Source: Sinonovacula constricta (Eukaryota; Mollusca; Bivalvia; Cardiida; Solecurtidae). From it: 64,000 nucleotides of DNA. The notes below the pieces were generated by a model, which did not search any database, had not been told where the DNA came from, and saw nothing but the letters and a program-made list of their open reading frames with translations. Position numbers and translations under genes: made by a program. Shown here one piece after another: positions 12,004 to 23,486 of this stretch; within the stretch, counting starts at the first letter, position 1; every line of letters starts with the position of its first letter. The stretch covers positions 35,176,369-35,240,368 of the forward strand of contig CM017563.1 in the NCBI GenBank assembly GCA_007844125.1, read 5' to 3'.

Positions 12004-12250
12004 CCACGTGACTGTTTTTCTTTTCACTGAAGCTTAAGGTAAAGTGTAATGTAGTTTATTGTTTTTATCTCATCACATTCTTATTCTAAACAATGAAAAT
12101 AAGACTGTCCGGTACAAGTGATTTTGTTTTATAACGTTTATAGTACACGCGTATATACGTCAATGTGCGACTGTTGTTTTTTCCAATCAAGTTGAAGGTA
12201 AAGTGTCATTTGTTGTTGTTTCTCTTACTACATTATTATAATTAACACCT
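12004..12250 (+). repeat. Tandem-like direct repeat, two units of about 160 bp
   Basis: GACTGTTTTTC, then AAGCTTAAGGTAAAGTGTAA and CTCATCACATTCTTAT (12008-12080), recur as GACTGTTGTTTTTTCC, GTTGAAGGTAAAGTGTCA and CTTACTACATTATTAT (12169-12240). The second unit also includes the copy of 11690-11748. The identity is moderate. Confidence 0.55.
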
Positions 12251-13880
12251 AAATGTTAAGGATGTTTTCAGACTAACAATGTACAATGATATTAAATTGT
12301 TCCCTTAACATTAAAAAATATCAAATTTCAGAGAAAATGTCTGCAAACATTTTTTTCATATTCATCTTCATGTTATTTGTTATACACATCTTGTGTTTTT
12401 GGTTAAACATGTAGCCCATGTGAACTGATTTAAACAGTGCACACTTTCTTTTTATTATACAGTTGTTACAAGCGCATCGGCTTGACGATGATAATTTCTT
12501 GCTCTGTTCTACAAAATAAAACCGTTGTTGAATGTTTTGTCTGTTTATGTCATAATACAATAAAAGGCAAAGCAGCTTTAATGTGTATATAGTATAGTAT
12601 TCGCACGATCTTGTCATATCATTGTTTTCTATATTAAGGTTCCAAATTAAGAGTTGGCAAATATGTGATAGAAAAATGTGTAAATTGCCTGGTAATCAAT
12701 TTGGTGTCACATGTTGTATTTTTATGGAACGAAATGACAGCAAACAGCACACATTTTATGTCCTTCCGTTTATGGACAGTTATATTCTGTCTATATTAAA
12801 TACATTATTAAATACATGAATAGTATAAACAGCCCAGGCAATTGTAAAACAAATAAATAAATGTTGATAAGTTATACTGTCAACTTCATGATGATGATTA
12901 TTATTTGTCTCACTAAAATAACTTATTTATAATTTATAAAGATGTTTGTATTCATAATTCAGATTACAAAACAATTCCATTCAACTAAGTTTTAAAGAAA
13001 CAAATTTGGTCATGCTGTTATATAAACTGCGTTTTGTCATTTCGTTCTTCGCATAATAGGGCTGGCTGAAACCATTAATGCAAGTTATTTCTTGAAATCA
13101 AATTGCAAATTAAATTTAATGGCATTGGAAATCATTGGGCCTAACAGTGCTCCATTGCATAGAAGCCTAACATGGCCCATTGTATGACGTTATTAAATCC
13201 ACTTCACGTGTTTAACTGCAAGAGCCTTAACTAAATATAAGAATTAAGACTTATTGAGTTAGAAAAGTCGGATGTTAAGAAAATCTTATTAACATGAACT
13301 GACTGATTATTTTTTCCGTTAGCCGCATCGTGACGTTTCTTTTATGTCCGCCGCGCGCAGTATTGTGACGTCAGTATAATTACTCTATTGTTTTGGTGTT
13401 TTTTGCAAACGTATAGAATTTGTTGGGGAAAGACAGCTAACTGAGAATGAATGAGTCGCGATATAAGGGAGCAGTGTGCGCCATCACGTATTCCGAAAAG
13501 ATGAAGCTATGCGATTATGTGCGGAGGTCCTTTTTCTCTAAAGAAAAAATAGAAAGTAATAAAGATGTAACAGTTATTTCCCTCCCAGCATTCGAAAGTG
13601 ATATTGACACATAAAAGGCTGAGCAAAGTAATTAGCAGTTATCAAGACATTGCTGTCATCTGAAACACAGTTCATACGCAAAAACATTTGACTAAAGGGT
13701 GTTCTCGATAGAGCTGCCAACTTGCAACTCCTACCACAAATCTTCGAGTCATGGTCTGAACTCTGCGCTAGTGTTACTATACAGACATTCATCCTAAGTC
13801 TTTCTCCACATAATTAAGTAACTGCATATGTAGACAGCCTCACCCTGCCAACAAATCATGTTTAATTTTCATATCAGTTT
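12251..13880. other. Interior of the long inverted-repeat structure, no gene
   Basis: The interior contains only short frames: 98 residues at 12321-12617 minus, 65 residues at 12622-12819 plus, and 72 residues at 13574-13792 minus. None shows a transposase, reverse-transcriptase or other recognisable motif. If the flanking arms belong to a transposon, it is non-autonomous. A G+C-richer patch near 13330-13370 contains GTGACGTCAGTATAA. Confidence 0.55.
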
Positions 13881-14038
13881 TTTGATGGTAAATGTCGGGT
13901 TTGCTCTTTTCGTAAAATAACTCATCACAAATTTGTTCTTGCTTTTTACGTGGCTTGCATGTGTAATACCTTTGTCCTGTGCCTTTTCGGAGTTTTGGTA
14001 TATGTTGCAATGCTCATAGGACTTTAAATATATTCTTA
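13881..14038 (+). repeat. R1 interspersed repeat, 3' part
   Basis: GTCGGGTTTGCTCTTTT, AACTCATCACAAATTTGTTC, CTTTGTCCTGTGCCTTTTC, TTTTGGTATATGTTGCAATG and CATAGGACTTTAAATATAT match the 3' half of R1 at 36560-36712. It ends within a few bases of the right arm of the inverted repeat. Confidence 0.75.
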
Positions 14039-14044
14039 TTGTTG

Positions 14045-14296
14045 ATTATTTAGTTGTTTTGCTTGTTGGTTTACACAGATGATTGATTGGTTAGTTCCAT
14101 CAATAGTGTTTTTTAACCGCAGATGTCCAATAAAAGCAGATATAATAATTCACCGTGAGTAGCATTTCGTTGTCACATAAAAGATACAAAACCGGCGCGT
14201 TATTCTGACAACGACAACCAATAGTAGAATTTCTCTTAAAATTGCTTGAGTAACTACAATAATTTATTGTCAAACCGATTTAATTATCTATCAATT
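14045..14296 (-). repeat. Long inverted repeat, right arm
   Basis: This is the reverse complement of 11749-12003. It starts ATTATTTAGTTGTTTTGC and ends TTAATTATCTATCAATT. A short region near 14250 (TTGAGTAACTACAATAATTT) differs most from the left arm. The high identity contrasts with the heavily decayed blocks around it, suggesting recent origin or gene conversion between the arms. Confidence 0.85.
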
Positions 14297-15344
14297 TCAT
14301 ACAGATAAAATACTTGTAGAGAATATTGGTAACGAGGTCAGTAGTAGATAAATGACAACAATATTTTGGCGGAAAGCATTTACCCATAGAAACTATGGAA
14401 ATAAGAGTATCTCAGCTTTAGTAATGTACACAACAAAACAGCAAAATCGGTACCATTGTCTCAATATAGGTAAGACAGGAAGAACACTTAACGGCGTACC
14501 TTACTAATATGAAAATATTAAAAAGTGTCATGAGAATAACTACATATATTCAAATCTGAACTGACACTACTACTAGACAAAGGCAAACACATACATGACT
14601 AACAATGAATGCACGCTGATCAAAGGCAAAACAACGTAGGATAACGTATGAAACGTTTTAAGCATGCCAATAATGCTACTTACTTATAATTTTCATTCAT
14701 CTGCGTTCGTCTTTATTCATAATTAATTATCATTCATCAATATCAGGATGTCATAGAGTATATATTTAGCGTATGCTTTGGTCGCATATTTATAAATAGC
14801 AAATGTACATTGGAGAGAATAATTCTACTTGAATGAAAAATATTTTACATTTCAATACACATCTTCATTCTCGTTAATCTACAGATAAAGAATATGAACT
14901 GAAATAGTGTTCATTTATTTAAAACTACCCTTTGAAACAGTGTAGCTTCGTTCTGCTTTTGCTTTTGCCGTTTTCGGCTTCGTTTAATAAATGCAGCTCA
15001 GATATAAATGTAATGATAAGAACAGATTTCCGATTTCGTGGAAATGTGTTTTCCGTCGACAATGAATGAAACCTGTCAATGTAACTTTGATCAGACTTTT
15101 AGGCTGGTAAACATGATTTGATATATGTAATTTTGATATAATCTTTGAGCATTGCTTCGAGATTGACTTGCAGTTAAAACGTGTATCGTTCATGGCCCAA
15201 GTCAGTCTATGTATACGAATATGAAAAATCAAAATAAAGAAATATGAGCATTGCAACTTATACCAGAATTTGCAAAGGCATACATGTACGATAAAGATAT
15301 TTATATGTACTAGCAAGCCAAGTTATAACAAATTTATGACAAGT
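14297..15344. other. AT-rich non-coding DNA, no feature seen
   Basis: The 110-residue frame at 14984-15316 minus lacks any recognisable motif. No repeat match was noticed. Confidence 0.5.
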
Positions 15345-15470
15345 CATTAAACAAATAGAGCAAACTCAAAAGTCAGTCGGCAAAAGGGGCCTACTAGGGT
15401 TACTTAGACCGATTTTACAGAGCTTTTACCTCGCACTTCCTGTGGTGTTTCTCAGATGTGCAGATTTGAC
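15345..15470 (-). repeat. R1 interspersed repeat, 5' part
   Basis: AGTCAGTCGGCAAAAGG, GACCGATTTTACAGAGCT and ACCTCGCACTTCCTG are the reverse complement of the R1 segment at 36480-36570. The copy is truncated. Confidence 0.65.
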
Positions 15471-16104
15471 CGCGAACCTCTCATGACACTTGCTTAATAA
15501 AATATAGCAATTAAACATACCAGATCTAGTTCACTTTCTTTTTTAACATGTCGTTGTTGCCAATGATGTCTTTCAGAATTAGACGGGCAAAATTTGAGTT
15601 AATATTGTGACACATGATATATTTATTTATATATGCTTGGAATCATAGAATGTAATATTAGAGCAAGACAATCAAATGTATGTTATTTCGCACGTTTTTT
15701 TTTAATAATTTACTATGTTGCCTTTTTTAAGCAAAAGTGTACATTAAAAGTGTGTTTTTATTGTCAAGTTGATTGCTTGCACGTTCGTGAGATATATAGG
15801 GTTTTTTGCTGGTATTTATTGTAAATCCTGCTGAGACAGATGTCAGAGAGAACAGGTAATGTGTCCCTGAGACATCACAAAGTATATCTGTTAAAACAGC
15901 TCTGAGACATTTACGACTGCTTTTATGTGCACAAAATGAAGTATGAATTTAATTCGTAAAACCCCATTCTCCAACAATAATATTTTCAGTATATATATTT
16001 CAACAAATAAAACAAATAATTGTGTTAGCAATTAAATGTGGTGAGACAGCGCAATGATAAATATGACACTTTGTGAACACGTGAACAATTGAATATAATG
16101 ATAC
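15471..16104. other. AT-rich non-coding DNA, no feature seen
   Basis: No gene or repeat was recognised between the R1 fragment and the SINE at 16118. Confidence 0.5.
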
Positions 16105-16383
16105 CATTATTGGGGACCGGCCGCAATAGCTCCATTGGTAGAGCGGATCGGGAGGTCGCGGGTTCAAACCCCGGCCGTGTCAAACCAAAGACTTTAAAGT
16201 TGGTAGAAGTTGCTTCCCTCCTAACGCTCGGGGACAGCATTACGCCTGACTCGTCGGTGTCAGTATAATGGACCGGCCTGGTTCATTCCCTGGACACCTC
16301 AGTGCCCCTGTGCTGTAATGATAGAAACGTCGATGCACAGTATCGGCAAAAATGCCGGCAAATCCCATCTCATTATTGGGGAC
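16105..16383 (+). mobile_element. SINE S1, copy 1, with perfect 13-bp target-site duplication
   Basis: The body, 16118-16370, has a tRNA-like head: CCGGCCGCAATAGCTCC, GGTAGAGCGG (box A) and GCGGGTTCAAACCCCGGCCG (box B). A conserved body follows, with CAAAGACTTTAAAGTTGG, CTCCTAACGCTCGG, GACTCGTCGGTGTCAGTATA, TGTAATGATAGAAA and TATCGGCAAAAATGCCGGC, ending in an AATCCC tail. CATTATTGGGGAC stands on both sides (16105-16117 and 16371-16383), showing target-primed insertion. Head promoter boxes are intact in outline. The family depends on an unseen LINE for movement. Confidence 0.93.
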
Positions 16384-18072
16384 TATTTTGCTCATGTTTA
16401 ACCAATTTTTGTTATTTTATTTCATGCTAAAGATGAGAACAAATACAATAAGATATACTACAAATCGAAGTGTAAAATAAAATCAGTTACTTTGTAATAT
16501 TTTCAATGCGATTTCTCGCGAGACGGATATCTTCCATCAACAAGTGTCTTGTTGATATATAAATGAAGCTAAATTGTGAAATTACGGAATGTTTGAGTTG
16601 CAGTGATTATCAGTGACACTATTGGAAATTAAGTTTTACTTGCTTATAGATGACCTTTTTTTACAGCATATGATTGTAAATTTAATAATTACGATTTGTT
16701 AATTATGTCATATGGTCAGATGCGGTTTTACTTTAATCAAATACTTAAGCATGATTCTAGTCATGTATGACATTATGTATATAATATTCTATTATTAACT
16801 AGTTCTAGTAAAAAGCTATTAGTCCTTTTTGATGACAAAGCCTACTGTCAATGTATGTTTAATTAATGGTTTCTGCTTTGAAACAAGAAACGAAATTACC
16901 AGGCGTAAAAAGATACTTTTTTTATTTTAAAATTTTAGATTTTAAAATGATTTTTGTAAAAACAAAATAATGACTTGAATGTTCAATTACAATTTAATTC
17001 TCCTAAAATGACACTAGCTTACAGTAACTTGTTTTATTAGGTTTTTCATTGAGGCAAACACAATAAATCGAGTAATTACGTTCATTTTTTTATTCAAATT
17101 TATTACGGGAAAGATATTAATAATGGTTCTCTAAATATACAAATACATCTCGATTCTTGGTATGCAAATAACGGGAACTTAAAGAATAGCATCTTTTGTA
17201 GCTCATACATGTATGACCCAGATAAATTTTAAGATATATTGAATATTAAAAAGATAAAACTAGGTGAAGAAGTGTGTGATAAGTGTATAAATATGATGTG
17301 TAGTTGGAAGTAGCTTTCCCTTTTCTCTTTACATGAACACATTATACATATTTTAATAGAAATTCTTAGTAAATAATTGCATTTAAAGGTAAAAAGTTTG
17401 AGAATTTTTTTATAACAGTGTATAAATGGGACTTATCATGTTTAATGTTTATTAAGAATGCTTTAAAATATATAAATCGTTTGACCACAGGTGTAAATTT
17501 GTTTTTAATTTAATGTATTGGAAACACGTTGTCATAATATAATATTAAGATGTCAGATTTTATTTAAATTGTATGCTATTTCTCAAATTTGTGTGATATC
17601 ATTCGCTTACATGAAATATTGAGAAGTTCAACTTAATGAAGAAATAATTAATAACGTTTTCTACCTTACAAAACACTTAGAAAAAATCGCAAACGTTCGT
17701 GAGACGGTAGGCTTTGAAAAACATTTTTTCCCTATTTTGTAATACGCCTTTTCTCGAATTCTTTCTCACAGAGGCACAGACAATCTCCAACGCAGTGATC
17801 CCCCCCCCCCCCCCTTTCAGTAAGGAGAATCTCTGCTACCACACAGATCTGGAAGGATTTGATTTTTTAAATTTTAATTTTTGTTCAGTAAAATGACAAT
17901 CGGAATGAATGTGTATGTTAGAAAAACGACTAATAATGGATGAAAAAACAAATTCTAACGATAAAGAAAAAAAAAGAATGTATTTATCACTACAATCGTA
18001 ACAACTCGGCCTTTTCCGTCCTTTCGCCGAGGGCGAAATTTCAGTGTTACACCGGTTCAATGTAAACAATCA
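16384..18072. other. AT-rich non-coding DNA with a C homopolymer at 17800-17814
   Basis: Nothing gene-like was seen. A run of 15 C lies at 17800-17814, directly after GATC. The stretch just before 18073 is somewhat less AT-rich (CCTTTCGCCGAGGGCG near 18020) and could be the former 5' flank of the helicase-like exon. Confidence 0.5.
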
Positions 18073-18255
18073 ATGGATACTGTTGAAGAAATTCACAAAG
18101 TAATAACGGAGTTTGACTCCTCCATAAAAGCGAAACCCAAACAGATCGAGTGTCTGCAGTCTCTGTTGGCAGGCAAAGACGTCATAGCTAATCTGCCTGT
18201 AGGTTACAATCGTCACGTGATTTTGTATGATGGCAGTGGTTTTAAGCCAGCGTAG
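18073..18255 (+). pseudogene. RecQ-like DNA helicase N-terminal fragment
   Basis: The 60-residue frame starts MDTVEEIHKVITEF and continues with KAKPKQIECLQSLLAGKDVI and ANLPVGY. This is the order of the RecQ-family Q-motif region (K-x-K-Q-x-E-C-L, then G-K-D-V-I-x-x-L-P-x-G-Y) just before the Walker A lysine. In the family GKS follows GY; here NRHVILYDGSGFKPA and a stop follow, so the ATP-binding loop is absent. Either the frame is decayed or the true exon ends at the GTAGGT after CCT (near 18199), which could be a splice donor. No downstream helicase exon (DExH box, domain 2) was found up to 23 kb. The helicase assignment rests on family knowledge. It may be a shuffled or retroposed exon fragment. 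Confidence 0.55.
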
Positions 18256-21200
18256 CGATGTCGTAAACCCTGTGCGGAGTTTGAGGCACAGAGACTAATT
18301 TGCACAAAAATATTTCGAAACTGCGGAAACAACAAACCATTTCTTCCTCGAAATAATAAGCATGGTTTATCCAATTATAGGTTATCGTACCTCGTAGATT
18401 TAAAGACTCGTTACTTCAACAAGAGTATATAAGTTGCAGTATACAAAGACATATGTTTGTTTCCCACTCCGTAAACGGAACACAAGTTATCATACTGGCT
18501 ATTCAACGAGATAACAAACAATCAGTGCAGGGCTCCAATTAGTTTTATATCCGAGTTTCAATACTTGGACTTGGTGGGGTTCATCAGTGAACGTGAATGT
18601 TTGAATTTTAAGGAGAAGAAGATAGTGTGTCGGGTGAGCAAAATAAAATACAAAGCTTATCTTCATGTTTAATGTTGACCCCTAGATAATGCTCAGAGCA
18701 CTTTAAAAATAATGTGGTTTCAGATAAGATGTTTACACAAAATACGAACAACATGACTAGCTTGTTCAATACACTATTGGCATGTATTTTTAGTTTCTCA
18801 AAACGGCGCTAGACAAAGGTATACAAAGCTATTTATACGGAAATTTTACAAAACCATCGAGACGAGACATTACAGCAAAATGGAGAAAACACAAAACACC
18901 TGTTCTTTCATGTGTGGAAAAGACAAATGGCGTGTATGATACCATGGGGCAAATCATTCTATTCACAATGACAAAACGTCTGAAAACCATTCGGTAATAT
19001 CAGTCTAGATATGTTATCATATTATCATACGAACTTTTGATAGATCGATCAAAGGGAAAATACCACCAATGCATGTTTTTGTAATAATAGTTCGTTTTCT
19101 CTCCAAACAGAAGGACACCTTTTAGTTTTAGATTACATAGAAATGTCATGAATATAAGGTGTAAACCAAATGCTTTGGCTATATTTGTAGATTGTTGACA
19201 TCGTGACGAAAAAGATTTATAAAAGGCAATAGTTGAAGGTCCAATATAAAAGTCCTATTGTGGCTATGTATATTTTACGTTACTTTATAAGAAAAAAATG
19301 CTTGGTACTACGTGGTAATAGCCGCACGAAGAAAATGATTATATACTTATTTTTTTCCCAATTCAAAATGGTTCTGTACAATTCACAAAACATACAATTC
19401 TTTCAAAGAGAATAATATCTGTACGTCATTTTCTACATCTACATGACACTATATGGCTAAAATTATTATAACGTGATAAAAGTAATGAAATAAATATATT
19501 GTGGCTTTCACTGTTTAAACGTGTCAAACAGTTCAGCATAATAACAGACACTACACCTAAATGCTCCCGATTTGAGGATGCTGTTTCACATTAAGTGTTG
19601 GAGAATGGCAAACTTTTTAACAATGTAAACACAACAAAAAATCTTGAAATTCACACAAAAATCACCTTTTATTTTTCAAATGTTCTGTTTTTAGAAGAAC
19701 TTTTCACAATGAAAATCTAATTAATTTTCTGTGGAAGATTTCATATTCTCAATATAGGGGCTGGTGTTCCGTGACTGATGTCGATATATATAGAAACTAC
19801 ATTACAATGTCATCTTTTGTATGCCAAACACTCATAAGGCCAGCATGCATTGACAATTCATGCAAAATAGTCACGTCAGTCACAGAAAAGCTTATTGCCT
19901 ATTTTGGATTCTTTTGATATAACGATGAATTGGCCCTTCAACATTTCAAGTTTTAGTTTTCGAAGGTTTTCTTAACGTCAAAAGACTGCTTAATTTGGGC
20001 AAAAAAGTATCGTGTTTTGTACATCTGTTTTATGTCAGAAAAAAATCTTATCATGCGCTGTAATTCTATGACCTTAAAGATATGTGCGTCCTTCCACAAA
20101 TTTTATTTCATACAGGTATGTAAGTTGTTCGGACATATTTCGCAGGTACTGACTTGAACAAAAATAACTGAACATCAATAAGTGTCTATAAAATAAGCTA
20201 TAAATGAAAGAGATGTCCATAAGCGGAGATTTTAATAAGCATGTCCCTGTTTGCAGAAAGATTCGTTAATCTAACCTTTAAGATATTAAATGTTGTAATC
20301 CACAGAAAGCATTTTGTTCCTATAAGTGAATGCTGTTTCAATAATTATATTCGCTATATGTACTACACACTAAATATATTTGGGGAAATAATGACATTCA
20401 GTTTAATGTAGTATATATTCGGCTTAAAATATACATGGCATTTTTTGAGTATCACAAAATCCAGACGCTCTTATATACTCTTTCGATGACTTTGGAATAT
20501 ATGTTTCATATTAGGCTATAAACGTGCTGAGTTGCATACGCATTAAAATGTGATACATTGTTCATATGTCAGTTTGCCATTATAAAACGGATTACGGTGT
20601 CAAAGCAAACGATAAAATATCTATTTAGACTACTTTTGCACTATTGATTTGAAGGAAGGTGCATCTGGCTTCAAAGTTGGTAATCGTATATTATAATTTA
20701 CAATATTCCAAATTATTTATTACATGATTTTGTATTTCAATGTTTAATTTCGTTGATTTTACTAAGGCCAACTGGCAACGATAATCTCTGTTTCGATACA
20801 TGAAGTGTTCGTGATAACTTTGGAACGAAGGTTTGCATCTCTATTGATATCCGGTTTCTGGTTTGGATAACTTTTATGTCGATATCCAACAAGCATTTCA
20901 CATTTACATGGACAAATAAAGACAAATGAGAATTATAAAATATAAGATGTTTAAATTAATTTGCATTATTAAACTTTTCAAACATTGAATTGCAGTTTAT
21001 AGAAAGTAAGGCAAACACTTTCTTTTAGAATAGTCAATCAACCAATAAAATGTAAACACATCAGAACAGGTGTGTAATATGTAAGACGCAATTTCAAAGA
21101 TTGAAAGTATGAAAGTCCAGTAAACGTCCAGTAAACGTCACAAGGAAACACAAGGAAACCTAAGTTACAATTCTGATGGAGTAAATTTTAGGACAATACA

Positions 21201-22955
21201 AGACATGTAAACACAATCTATAGGATTAATTCTCACCAATTCCCTGTATTCTGCCTGTTTTCGGTGTTTGAATACAAGAAACACTGCAAACATTATAATT
21301 GCAACGCAACACTGGCTAAACCCTGTTTTTCCTTGTTGTGTATCAGTATCCACGTCAGAGGTCAAGCGCCTTTCAAATTATCTTAACTTCTGTCTCTATG
21401 AAGAAAAAAGAACCTAGATGTTTATGCATGGGACTTAAACGAGATGGTAATAATCTGATATAGTTTTTAAAACATATTTTGCTATCTAAGTTTTATGCTA
21501 GTGATGAAGTCTGCTTAAAAATTTCAAATATACTATGATGGTATTACAAAGACCAAACAACATCCAGTCTCCCTGGCTTGTAAAATTAAATTCTCTATCT
21601 GTCTTCCGACCTGTCTGTAACAAAAATACGACTTACCTAAAAGTTTGAGATAAAAAGTAAAATTACATTTATTATCAATGGTGTTGCGATGTTTTCATTG
21701 ATATACTAATGACACACTAACAAGATGATTGGGAGACTTGGTGCGGTATGACAGCAAGGAATGTAATAAATGTCTAGGATACGTCTTCCGTTGTTTTATA
21801 ACTTTTTTGTCACTGATGTTGCAATTCTATTATATATGTTATATAAGATTAATGCAAAAAATATTTGCGAAATGCTTTTGGAAAATAACCTTGAACAATG
21901 TGAAGAAATGGTATATTAGGTGGTATTGCATGGGCGAAGTCCTGTGATATCACACTTCCATTAGTATTGTCTGTATAGCTCTCTTTATGTCACATGCTGT
22001 CATTTTTAAGTGAATGGAGTTTTTACATTGCAGCAACGAAAGTATAATTCTAAAACATTCTTTTTTCGTACTTCATCATATCCTATATGTTTTTCTCTTT
22101 AATTTCATTGTCTGGAATTCACGAACATTTTTAGATCTGGACTTATTTTTACGAAATGTCAACGTTTAGTATGTATGTTATATAAAATAAACTGTAAACA
22201 AGATATACATTACTACAATAAAGTCTGTCAATAAATATTATTTTGTATTGTTAAAGTTAATGTAGAACAAACATTCTTTCTAACTGAAATTTGAAAGACA
22301 AATTGAAATGACAGGTTATTTTACGGTTTTGAAAGAAGAAACTTGTAAACTTTAAAATAAGTAAAACCCTAAATAGTGAATTCATTTTATAATCAGCTAC
22401 CGAAACATAAATAATGAAATCTGCAAGTCCAATGAAAGAAAAGAAAAAAAATGTCAAATTGTGACATTTGTCATGTCGATATATACATTTGATTATCTTA
22501 ACTCCATACTCATGATCATAACTGTGTTTATTTATCTTGTAGCAGAATGGTTTGCAGAGACAAACAAACATGATATCGTAATGTATAAAGTCAATCATTG
22601 TCATAACGTTTAGTTCAGACACTGGCCTGTCTGAAAGCTCAATACAACACCTAATATAAAGCAGGTTTGCGCTGAGTAAGTCATTTGTAAATAAACAAAA
22701 ACATCAAATGTTTTGTTTGTGTTCATTCGTTAACCTTGATGACTCGTTTGTTTTACGTGCTATATAAAATATTCTTCATCCTCTGCCCATGTTTTGATTA
22801 ACTTTGTCCAAAATATAATACCGTAAACTAAATGTGGTATCCAATATGCCAATCTTTTCTAAATACATATGAATATTAGAATACCAGTATAACTTGATGT
22901 TTGAGATTCATTTTCCATTAAGACTTTTTATCACAACGCCAGTCATGATCTGTTG
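18256..22955. other. Long AT-rich non-coding stretch, at most very faint block similarity
   Basis: No gene, RNA, microsatellite or clear transposon was recognised in these 4.7 kb. Frames of 60-121 residues (for example 22257-22622 minus) lack motifs. Faint strings recall the paralogous blocks: GCCAACTGGCAACGATAATC at about 20765 resembles 29965, and AGTTTGAGATAAA at about 21641 resembles 24558. An extremely decayed unit copy here is possible but not demonstrated. Confidence 0.45.
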
Positions 22956-23409
22956 TTATGTCACGGTCTGTATACAATTAATGAAAACAGACCTCACAAG
23001 TAAATCATAACAGTTTTCTCTTAATATGTTTTCCGTGATTCAATCTTTTTGTAAGAAAGAACGATTCCATCATTTGTCATAATGCAATCAGTTATTACAA
23101 GTTAGGCGCCTTGACCAAAAGACAAAAATTCAATCATTTCTGCAAAATTAACATTTTATTTTCTGTAGTCATGCTATACCGTACTTAGAGGTACCAATCT
23201 TTTCATTTGTTACAAATACAAGTGTTTTCTTCTTCAAAGTTTGGAAACGACGCATTTATTGCCAATGCCATGTGGTCAGGCGATCTGTTTTTTTAATGGA
23301 TTGTTGGTATCCTTAGCGATGGTAGCAAAAGAAAGTTGTTAAGACGTGTTGGCATTGCTTATGTAAGAGAATGTTTGTTAATATTCTGGTCGATACACCG
23401 CACACAAAC
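22956..23409 (+). repeat. Left part of paralogous block 2 (matches 720-1070 and 2240-2420)
   Basis: It shares GATTCCATCATTTG, ATTTTATTTTCTGT, GGTCAGGCGATCTGTT, TTTAATGGATTG and GTTAATATTC in the same order as block 1. Block 1 contains about 1.2 kb more between the first and second groups of matches, including the 154-bp duplication. Confidence 0.65.
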
Positions 23410-23418
23410 GCGCGCGCA

Positions 23419-23474
<56 letters not shown>

Positions 23475-23486
23475 CACACACACACC
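23410..23486. repeat. CA/CG microsatellite
   Basis: A short GCGCGC start runs into a long CA tract interrupted once by AAACA near 23458. The equivalent place in block 1 (about 2420) has only ACAAAACACA, so the tract expanded after duplication. Frames across it are artefacts. Confidence 0.95.

Noticed and set aside
12321..12617. Transposase within the long inverted repeat
   Set aside because: The 98-residue frame has no DDE or other catalytic pattern and no zinc-finger or helix-turn-helix motif that I can recognise.
16118..16195. Functional tRNA gene from box A/box B at SINE heads (also 46123, 57340, 37941)
   Set aside because: The heads continue into the conserved S1 body and are bounded by target-site duplications, so they are SINE promoters; cloverleaf pairing is imperfect.
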